Assembly (NCBI GenBank): GCA_017459865.1
Contig: JAFUCD010000022.1
Location: forward strand, 1-27,126
DNA length: 27,126 nucleotides
Reading direction: 5' to 3'
DNA from: Oscillospiraceae bacterium
GTDB lineage: Bacteria > Bacillota_A > Clostridia > Oscillospirales > Oscillospiraceae
Shown here: piece by piece, positions 8,357 to 13,832 of the stretch
Layout of the letters: every line of letters begins with the position of its first letter
How positions within the stretch are numbered: position 1 is the stretch's first letter
Translations under genes and position numbers: made by a program
Notes under the pieces: generated by a model
The model's database searches: none
What the model saw: only the letters and a program-made list of their open reading frames with translations
Told to the model about the DNA's origin: nothing

Positions 8357-9087
8357 ATGATGATCAAAAAAATGCTTTGGATTTTCTGCTCTACAGCTAT
8401 TTTTCCTTCTCATCGAAAAACATTACGGAAGAAACGGCAGATGCGATTGCGCGCCGCATCATTGAGCGGGCTTATCGGGACGCCTCCAGTCATGTGCTGT
8501 CGATCCAGTCGAACGATCCGCACGAAAAAGCTGTGGATCAGATCCTGACGTGTCTGAACCGCCTTTGCGAGCATGAAAAATGCACGTATGACACATGGCA
8601 CAGAAACCTCTGCAGCAGTTTGGATTCTATCTATAAGAAAGCACGCTGCACGTGGGGCGAAAGCAACGGCAAGCCTCTGAAATTCAGTTATGGCATCGCG
8701 CAGAAGTGGGTCAACATGACGATGAAGTATATGACGATCACGGCAGACCTGTGTGCGCTGCTCAGCGATTCTGATCAGGTGCCCGCGTTCTTGGCGCAAT
8801 ATGGTGAAATGATCAATCGTCATCGATGCGCGTTCCATGCGCCTGTTGATCGTTACATCATCGACGCAGCCGGACGCGAATTTTCGGATATTGTGCTTCC
8901 AACTGAAAAGAAGTCGCTTCAGAACTACAAATACCCATCGGACTACGTGGAACCATGGAGCCAATGGGACGACAGGATGTATATAAGATTCCATGCTTCA
9001 CTTCGGAAAAATCTGAACGGTGACAGTCCGCTCGACTGGGAAGGCCCGGCATGGATCGAACAGGCGAAACGAAGAAATGGAAAATAA
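8353..9087 (+). CDS. Hypothetical protein between WYL regulator and DUF2779 nuclease
   Basis: A 244-residue, mainly helical, soluble protein that I do not recognise. It has several scattered cysteines (LTCLNRLCEHEKC around residues 65-80, NLCSSL, ARCTW) without a clear zinc-finger spacing, and an aromatic C-terminus (YVEPWSQWDDRMYIRFHASLRK). It overlaps the WYL gene by 4 nt and the nuclease gene by 11 nt, so the three are translated as one coupled unit. Base composition is a little more AT-rich than in its neighbours, which fits an accessory gene. The coupling to a nuclease suggests a partner or specificity subunit, but nothing in its sequence proves this. Confidence 0.75.
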   Translation: MNDDQKNALDFLLYSYFSFSSKNITEETADAIARRIIERAYRDASSHVLSIQSNDPHEKAVDQILTCLNRLCEHEKCTYDTWHRNLCSSLDSIYKKARCTWGESNGKPLKFSYGIAQKWVNMTMKYMTITADLCALLSDSDQVPAFLAQYGEMINRHRCAFHAPVDRYIIDAAGREFSDIVLPTEKKSLQNYKYPSDYVEPWSQWDDRMYIRFHASLRKNLNGDSPLDWEGPAWIEQAKRRNGK

Positions 9088-10597
9088 CATAAATCTCTCC
9101 AAATCCAAATACTGCGCCGTATGGCAGTGCCCGAAGATCGCGTGGCTGCGGAAATACCATCCGGAGGCGCAGGAGATCGGCGCTGATGTGGTTGCCCGCA
9201 TGGCAGCCGGAAACGAAGTCGGCGCGCTTGCAAGAAACCTCTTCGGCGCTTACACAGATGTGACCAGCTTCGACGGCGAGCACCTCGACCTGCGCCAAAT
9301 GATCGAGAACACGCGCGTCGAGATGACAAACGAAACGGCTGTGATCTGCGAGGCTGCGTTCTCCTTTGACGGCCTCTACTGCGCCGTGGACATTCTCAAA
9401 CGGGAGCGCGGCGGCTGGGCGATCTACGAGGTCAAAAGCTCCACGCAGGACGACAAGGCAGTCTATGCCGCCGACGTGGCGTATCAGAAATACGTGCTGG
9501 AGCACTGCGGCGTGCGTGTGACGGGCACGTATCTCGTGACGCTGAACAACCAGTATGTCTTTGACGGTACACTGGATCTGGCGGAGCTGTTTCGTGTCAC
9601 GGACATCGCGTCTGCTGTCCGGAGTGAGGAAGGCCTGATCGAAGCGAACATCGCGCTTGCGGCGCGGTATCTTGACGATCCGGAGGAGCCGCCGATCGAC
9701 CTGTCGGAGCGCTGCCGCGATCCATACCCCTGCGCATTCTGGGGCTGGTGCGCAAAGAATCTGCCGCAGCCGTCGGTGTTCGATCTCTACCGGATGAACT
9801 TCAGCAAAAAGATCGAATACTACCGCAAGGGCATTGTTTCCTATGCCGATCTCAGCCGCGAGGCCGGCATCAAAAACGAAAAACAGCTGCGGCAGATCGC
9901 GCACGCGCTCTCGGAACAGGGTGACGAGATCGACCGCGGCAGCATCCGTGCGTTTCTCGCAAAACTCTCCTACCCGCTGTACTTTCTGGACTTTGAGACC
10001 GTGCAGCCGGTGATCCCACGCTACATCGGCACGAAGCCCTATGCGCAGATCCCGTTTCAGTATTCGCTGCATATTATCGAGCGCGAGGGCGGGGCGCTGC
10101 AGCACCGGGAGTTTCTCGCCGAGCCCGGCACGGATCCGCGGCGTGCGCTTGCTGAGCAGCTCTGCGCGGCTGTCCCGATGGGCGCATGCGTGACGGCGTA
10201 CAACAAGGCGTTCGAGTGTACAAGGCTGAAGGAGCTTGCGGAGACGTTTCCCGATCTGGCGGCGCATCTGCTGAACATCCGGGACAACATCGTGGATCTT
10301 CTGGTACCCTTCCAGTCCGGCTGGTACTACAACCGCGCGATGGGCGGCAGCTTTTCCATCAAGAGTGTGCTCCCGGCGCTGTTCCCAGATGATCCCGCAT
10401 TGGACTATCACAATCTCGACGAGATCCACAACGGCGGCGAGGCCATGACGGCTTGGCCCTCGATGGAACACATGTCCCCGGAGGATCGGGCGCGCACGCG
10501 GCAGAATCTGCTGGAATACTGCAAGCTCGACACCTTTGCGATGGTCAAGGTCTGGGAGAAGCTGTGTGAGGCAGCTGCGAATGAAAGCCGGTCTTGA
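9077..10597 (+). CDS. DUF2779-type protein: Cas4-like Fe-S nuclease plus DnaQ-like exonuclease
   Basis: 506 residues. The N-terminal part is Cas4/RecB-like: Cys18 (WQCPKIAWL) with Cys213, Cys219 and Cys225 (CRDPYPCAFWGWC) could bind an iron-sulfur cluster, and D105 with E118-V-K120 (YEVKSS) forms the PD-(D/E)XK site. The C-terminal half matches the DUF2779 pattern and resembles a DEDD exonuclease: DFET (D305, E307), AYNKAFE, and EYCKLDTFAM. Both nuclease sites look intact. The start at 9077 is preferred over 9020 because the longer version begins inside the upstream gene; the remaining overlap is 11 nt. DUF2779 proteins occur in accessory regions with unknown roles. Here it is the last gene of the plus arm and is followed by a strong terminator. 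Confidence 0.87.
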   Translation: MENNINLSKSKYCAVWQCPKIAWLRKYHPEAQEIGADVVARMAAGNEVGALARNLFGAYTDVTSFDGEHLDLRQMIENTRVEMTNETAVICEAAFSFDGLYCAVDILKRERGGWAIYEVKSSTQDDKAVYAADVAYQKYVLEHCGVRVTGTYLVTLNNQYVFDGTLDLAELFRVTDIASAVRSEEGLIEANIALAARYLDDPEEPPIDLSERCRDPYPCAFWGWCAKNLPQPSVFDLYRMNFSKKIEYYRKGIVSYADLSREAGIKNEKQLRQIAHALSEQGDEIDRGSIRAFLAKLSYPLYFLDFETVQPVIPRYIGTKPYAQIPFQYSLHIIEREGGALQHREFLAEPGTDPRRALAEQLCAAVPMGACVTAYNKAFECTRLKELAETFPDLAAHLLNIRDNIVDLLVPFQSGWYYNRAMGGSFSIKSVLPALFPDDPALDYHNLDEIHNGGEAMTAWPSMEHMSPEDRARTRQNLLEYCKLDTFAMVKVWEKLCEAAANESRS

Positions 10598-10620
10598 TTG
10601 GATCAGCACAGAAGAAAAAA

Positions 10621-10670
10621 CAAGATATGCCCTGTACGGAAAGAAAATCTGTACAGGGCATATTTCTTGT
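10621..10670 (+). terminator. Intrinsic terminator of the WYL-DUF2779 operon
   Basis: A 13-bp perfect stem (10625-10637 with 10651-10663, ATATGCCCTGTAC) around a 13-nt loop is followed by TTTCTTGTT. It starts 27 nt after the DUF2779 stop codon. Its A-rich upstream side means it could also work on the minus strand. Confidence 0.85.
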
Positions 10671-10699
10671 TGACATCGCAGAATCATAGTGTTTTTACC

Positions 10700-10744
10700 G
10701 GCTGAAGAAAAAAGTAATACTTCCCCTATATTTCTCTTTCAGCC
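10700..10744. other. Intergenic hairpin between convergent operons
   Basis: GGCTGAA (10700-10706) pairs with TTCAGCC (10738-10744) around an AT-rich 31-nt loop. It lies between the plus-strand terminator and the inverted repeat at 10793-10867. It may end minus-strand transcripts coming from the sigma-like gene. No gene is seen in 10598-10867. Confidence 0.35.
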
Positions 10745-10792
10745 AGTATAGCCCGGTAGGAGGGGGGAGTGTGAGGGGGGAACCATCCCTCT

Positions 10793-10867
10793 ATACCTAT
10801 AATCCGTAAATTTCTCGAAAAACGTAAGAAAAGCGAGAATGTAAAAACCGACTTGCGAGAAAAAAGC
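10793..10867 (-). repeat. Left copy of a diverged inverted repeat flanking the sigma-like/DUF6076 module
   Basis: Read on the minus strand directly after the sigma-like stop codon, this segment matches the plus strand at 13301-13375. About 20 bases are nearly identical around CTCGCAAGTCGGTTTT, and a weaker match continues to an ATTATA block. Two TTCTCGC copies start 22 bp apart in each arm (here 10861-10855 and 10839-10833). The arms point outward from the two-gene module, like terminal inverted repeats or paired protein-binding sites. Confidence 0.7.
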
Positions 10868-11971
10868 TCATTCTCTCCACGGAACCAACACCTCATTCGC
10901 CAGCTTTTGCGCATGCGCCATCTTCTGAATCGCTCTCTTTGCCTGCTTTGCAAACGGCTGTGAGAGCGTCAGATCCCAGTCTGCCAGCTTTACGATCTCA
11001 AACGTATCCCGCTTTCGATCATAGCGGATCTCGCCCCATTCGCCGTCCTCATCCGCCAGATACGCATACGTCACGGTTCTTGCGGTCTGCTTGATCCGCT
11101 GCAGCCTCACAAGATGGCACCGCCCACCCTTAAACAGCTGCAGCGCCATCTGGTCGAGTGCCTTTCGATAATGGTTCTCTGCGGCTTTCGGAGAACGCAG
11201 ACCGTTCCGCAGCGCAAGCTCCTGAAAGGTCTGACGTCTATCCTGCTTTGTCGCACAGCGCTCACAGAACTGCAGATGCAGCGAAACGATATCGCGATCC
11301 ACGTTCTGCAGTTCCTGAAACGCATCCGTCACACCCATTGTCCGCTCACAAAAGGCAAGCGCATGCTGCGGATCGGCGCTTGAATCCGAAATTGTCTCCT
11401 CCAGCGTTCTCTCGGAATCGTCATCCCGATTCCTGTAGTAGTAGGCGACCTGCATCTCGTTCGCCACGCCCGCCATGATATAGCGCATCACGGTTTTGGG
11501 CTTCCGGTTCACCTTGTCGGCAATCTCCTGCAGGGTCGCATCATCGGTGCGATCGTGGTGCTGATGGTACTCCCACATGATCTTTCGCATCACGTAATCC
11601 GTGGATCGCGTCGACACGATATACCCGGAGCGCATCGTGCGGATGTAATCCAACATATCTGCCCAAACATAGCTCTGCACGAATTTCCGCAGGGAGCATT
11701 TTTCCGGCTCATAGAGAAAGAGCGCATTCATGCATGTCGCAGCGCAGATGCTTTTCAAATCTTCCGCGTGCTCGCCCATGTTGTAATTGTACGCTGCGCC
11801 GATCACGATCCGGTCGAGTACGGGTTCAAAGTCCGCAAGAAACCGCTGAAAGTACTCGTCCTCGCCGGTATCCCGATACAGGAGCGCCCATTTTTCCGCT
11901 CGTTTCGGGACCGGCCTTTCCTTCGGACGACGGAACATCCTCGGCAGCTTAATGGTTCTTTTCTGCTCCAT
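10868..11971 (-). CDS. Sigma-70-like protein
   Basis: A 367-residue protein whose layout follows sigma-70. Residues about 35-115 resemble region 2 (EDLKSICAATCMNALFLYEPEKCSLRKFVQSYVWADMLDYIR, comparable to the core-binding and -10 helices). Around 145-170 there is a region 3-type HTH (ATLQEIADKVNRKPKTVMRYI), and around 245-275 a region 4-type HTH (TFQELALRNGLRSPKAAENHYRKAL). A basic C-terminal tail of about 90 residues is extra. I cannot place it in a named group; it is too diverged to be a housekeeping sigma factor. It overlaps the 3' end of the DUF6076-like gene by 23 nt, so the pair is one coupled operon. It may be a sigma factor for an element-specific promoter, or a DNA-binding protein that evolved from one. 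Confidence 0.75.
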   Translation of the reverse strand: MEQKRTIKLPRMFRRPKERPVPKRAEKWALLYRDTGEDEYFQRFLADFEPVLDRIVIGAAYNYNMGEHAEDLKSICAATCMNALFLYEPEKCSLRKFVQSYVWADMLDYIRTMRSGYIVSTRSTDYVMRKIMWEYHQHHDRTDDATLQEIADKVNRKPKTVMRYIMAGVANEMQVAYYYRNRDDDSERTLEETISDSSADPQHALAFCERTMGVTDAFQELQNVDRDIVSLHLQFCERCATKQDRRQTFQELALRNGLRSPKAAENHYRKALDQMALQLFKGGRCHLVRLQRIKQTARTVTYAYLADEDGEWGEIRYDRKRDTFEIVKLADWDLTLSQPFAKQAKRAIQKMAHAQKLANEVLVPWRE

Positions 11972-13091
11972 TGCGAACCTCCTCCATAAGGTTCGAGTAG
12001 ATCATTTCATCCGGATAGGCGCCGGCAGCGTATTCCATGTTCCGAATCGCTTCGTCCCGCTTCTCCAGTGCCAGACGCTTGGCGGCTTGTGCCTGCTCCG
12101 CCGTGATTGTTCCCAGGGATTTATACTTTCGGATGCTGCCGGTAGTGTTCGTATAGATGCGTTTCACTTCGCTGGCTTCGGCGGCTTCCTTCTGAAATCC
12201 GGACTCCTTGCGCAGCGCCCAATCTGCGCAGGTGAAAACACGCCCGCCTGTCAGCTCCAACGGTGCGTTGCCCGTACAGTATTTCTGAAGGTATGCCTTC
12301 TCCATGAGAAACACGCGGCCGCAGACCGGGCAGCGCCGGGGATAGTGATTCCATTGGATGCCTTCGAAGAAATCTGTCATCAGCAGACTGCGGTAATTGG
12401 AAAACTCCATGATCCGCACAACATCGCAATCATTGTCCTCATACGTTCGGATCTCATATTCCGTGCGAGCGGAGAAGCCCGTCTTCCGAAACAGCTTTCC
12501 AGCCAGACCGGCAAGCTTGTCGACTTTGAAAGACTCGAGATCCTTCACGCAGCAGATAAACGGGCGGAAGCACCAGTCCGCGTCTGCCAGATCGTCAAGC
12601 AGCTCTAAGCAAAAATGCAAATAGTCCTGCGCTGCGTCAAACAGCGCTTTCCCGGGGTGCGCCTCCGGCGCATTGGGAAGACTGAGGATGTGGCGGATCT
12701 GCGCCTCAGTGGGATCGTTTGCTGTCAGTTCCGCCTGCAGCTTCTGCCATGCCTGTATTTGCTTCGCGGCCTCTGGCGAAAAAAGCTCTGTGATCTGTGC
12801 CTGCTCCGCTGCGGTGTCCATCCCCTGAAAGGGAGGGAGCTGTGCCAGCGCCTCCAGCTGCCAGAGAAGATATTGCCGGACCGCTGTAAACGGCGCTTCA
12901 TCCAGACAGCTCATTTGCATCGCATCAAGCGCCTGGTTGATCGGCACCCGCGCAGCTGTGACGTGCAGCAGCAGATCGCTGTCGCCGATGCTGTTCATCA
13001 GTTCGACTGCCATATGACCGAGTGCGTGTTCTTCGCCCATGTAATAAATGCTGTCATCGATGATCTCTGCCTGAAACGGAAAACCAAACAT
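11949..13091 (-). CDS. DUF6076-like protein with a zinc-binding motif
   Basis: A 380-residue protein resembling the DUF6076 family, whose function is unknown. The N-terminal ~230 residues are helical and acidic. Around residue 255-290 there is a probable zinc knuckle (RRCPVCGRVFLMEKAYLQKYC, then a later Cys), followed by a basic helical region (about 300-365). The ATG at 13091 has AGGAAAGGGGTG 8 nt upstream. It is the first gene of the pair with the sigma-like gene. A 16-bp inverted repeat lies upstream in the control region. Similar pairs occur on mobile or variable regions of Clostridia, from general recollection only. The zinc motif and basic tail suggest nucleic-acid or protein binding. 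Confidence 0.78.
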   Translation of the reverse strand: MFGFPFQAEIIDDSIYYMGEEHALGHMAVELMNSIGDSDLLLHVTAARVPINQALDAMQMSCLDEAPFTAVRQYLLWQLEALAQLPPFQGMDTAAEQAQITELFSPEAAKQIQAWQKLQAELTANDPTEAQIRHILSLPNAPEAHPGKALFDAAQDYLHFCLELLDDLADADWCFRPFICCVKDLESFKVDKLAGLAGKLFRKTGFSARTEYEIRTYEDNDCDVVRIMEFSNYRSLLMTDFFEGIQWNHYPRRCPVCGRVFLMEKAYLQKYCTGNAPLELTGGRVFTCADWALRKESGFQKEAAEASEVKRIYTNTTGSIRKYKSLGTITAEQAQAAKRLALEKRDEAIRNMEYAAGAYPDEMIYSNLMEEVRNGAEKNH

Positions 13092-13129
13092 GACTGTAAC
13101 ACCCCTTTCCTGTGATCTACATATGGCTT

Positions 13130-13196
13130 ATTGCAAAGGTGAAGGTAAGGTCAAAAGCCAAAATTTTTTAAAAATTCGAACCTTCAACTTTGCAAT
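13130..13196. promoter_or_regulatory. Widely spaced 16-bp inverted repeat upstream of the DUF6076-like gene
   Basis: ATTGCAAAGGTGAAGG (13130-13145) and CCTTCAACTTTGCAAT (13181-13196) are inverted with one mismatch in 16. They are 35 bp apart, about 51 bp centre to centre, which is close to five helical turns. The AT-rich middle (AAATTTTTTAAAAATT) could bend. A TTGACC on the minus strand (13154-13149) sits next to one arm, with only a weak -10 (near 13126-13131). It looks like an operator or a loop-forming site. Confidence 0.6.
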
Positions 13197-13232
13197 TAAC
13201 GATTTTTACAGTTTTAAGATATCAGAAGCGCT

Positions 13233-13248
13233 GTACCATAAACGGTAC
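13233..13248. other. Short palindrome GTACC-N6-GGTAC
   Basis: GTACC (13233-13237) and GGTAC (13244-13248) form a small inverted repeat in the 738-bp gap upstream of the DUF6076-like gene. It may be a second regulatory site or chance. A further short hairpin, CATGCC/GGCATG at 13273-13287, is followed by CCTTTTT on the plus strand. Confidence 0.3.
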
Positions 13249-13300
13249 TTTGACGTCTGGGGAGCGCTGTGACATGCCTGTGGCATGCCTTTTTCTTGCG

Positions 13301-13375
13301 CTTTTTCTCGCAAGTCGGTTTTCGCGTTCTCGCAATTCTTTCTTTTTTTGAAAAAATTATCTATTATATCATTAG
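13301..13375 (+). repeat. Right copy of the inverted repeat flanking the sigma-like/DUF6076 module
   Basis: The plus strand here matches the minus strand at 10867-10793, best over CTTTTTCTCGCAAGTCGGTTTT. TTCTCGC starts at 13305 and 13327, again 22 bp apart, and a TATTATATC block follows near 13363-13370. Both copies even read as similar shadow peptides (FSRKSVF-FS-F), which shows that the match is homology rather than chance composition. Confidence 0.7.
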
Positions 13376-13411
13376 AGCACGGGAGTGAACCTTCTGATTG
13401 CTCACGAGCGC

Positions 13412-13460
13412 AAGCCCGGAAACGGGTCCTGATTTCAGGATCTGCTTCCGGGCTTTTTGT
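13412..13460 (+). terminator. Leader terminator or attenuator
   Basis: AAGCCCGGAA (13412-13421) pairs with TTCCGGGCTT (13446-13455) and runs into TTTTT (13454-13458). A second hairpin, TCCTGA/TCAGGA (13427-13440), sits inside. It lies after the AT-rich block of the right inverted repeat and before the small ORF at 13487. It may end a short RNA or attenuate that ORF. Confidence 0.7.
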
Positions 13461-13486
13461 GCTTGCGGCAGAAGGAGGTGAATGTC

Positions 13487-13576
13487 ATGCCGCAGCAAAT
13501 CATTATGAAGGGAGGTGATAGAACCTCATCAAGTCTCCGGCATAGCCAGAGGTTTTGGATTGTTTCGCATATTTGA
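13487..13576 (+). CDS. Possible 29-codon small ORF
   Basis: ATG at 13487 opens 29 codons ending at TGA 13574-13576; the product starts MPQQIIMKGGD. GAAGGAGGTG (13471-13480) is an excellent ribosome binding site 6 nt upstream. A second extended Shine-Dalgarno-like sequence, GAAGGGAGGTGATAG, lies inside the ORF and belongs to the direct repeat at 13492-13521. The related sequence near 18134 is not open in the same frame, so conservation of the peptide is not supported. It could be a leader peptide, a toxin-like peptide or a decayed ORF. Confidence 0.3.
   Translation: MPQQIIMKGGDRTSSSLRHSQRFWIVSHI
13492..13521 (+). repeat. 30-bp direct repeat, copy 1
   Basis: Matches 18134-18163 in 27 of 30 positions on the same strand. 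It ends in GAAGGGAGGTGATAG, which is almost fully complementary to the 3' end of 16S rRNA, but no start codon follows at the usual distance. The two copies bracket the SLH gene. Confidence 0.75.
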
Positions 13577-13603
13577 CGTGCACCCTTGCGCTTGGTGTAC
13601 AAT
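13573..13603 (+). promoter_or_regulatory. Promoter candidate for a structured RNA
   Basis: TTGACG (13573-13578) and TACAAT (13598-13603) are separated by 19 bp, a little long for sigma-A. A transcript from about 13610 would contain five successive hairpins and end near 13830. Confidence 0.4.
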
Positions 13604-13607
13604 GCAG

Positions 13608-13832
13608 TCAGAACCATAAGGGAGGTTCAGTTCGTAAGCCCGGATGATCTTGTGCCGAAGGATCATCTGGTACGCAAAGAGCAACGGAATCAGCTCCAAA
13701 ACTCATTGATCCTATGGTTTTGGAGCCTGCTTTCTGCATAATACTGCCCAAACCCGCTTTTGGCTTGATCCAAAAGCGGGTTTGTCGACGGTCTGAAAGC
13801 AGCATCCCAAAACGGGATGCTGCTTCTTATTA
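13608..13832 (+). ncRNA. Candidate structured non-coding RNA with five hairpins
   Basis: Five stems follow one another: GAACC/GGTTC (13611-13628), GATGATC/GATCATC (13643-13667), a 10-bp stem GCTCCAAAAC (13693-13702 with 13717-13726), a perfect 14-bp stem (13750-13763 with 13770-13783), and a 12-bp stem (13797-13808 with 13814-13825). No open frame explains them. A plausible promoter precedes them. I cannot match the arrangement to a known riboswitch or RNA class. The last one or two stems may simply be terminators for the SLH gene. Confidence 0.4.
13797..13830. terminator. Hairpin at the 3' end of the SLH gene, probably bidirectional
   Basis: AAGCAGCATCCC pairs with GGGATGCTGCTT around AAAAC. 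It lies 4 nt beyond the minus-strand SLH stop codon. The plus side has CTTCTTATTAC after the stem; the minus side has only a short T-run. The perfect stem at 13750-13783 may act with it. Confidence 0.6.

Noticed and set aside
13506..13521. GAAGGGAGGTGATAG as the ribosome binding site of a gene
   Set aside because: No start codon lies at a workable distance in either copy, and the frames differ between copies.
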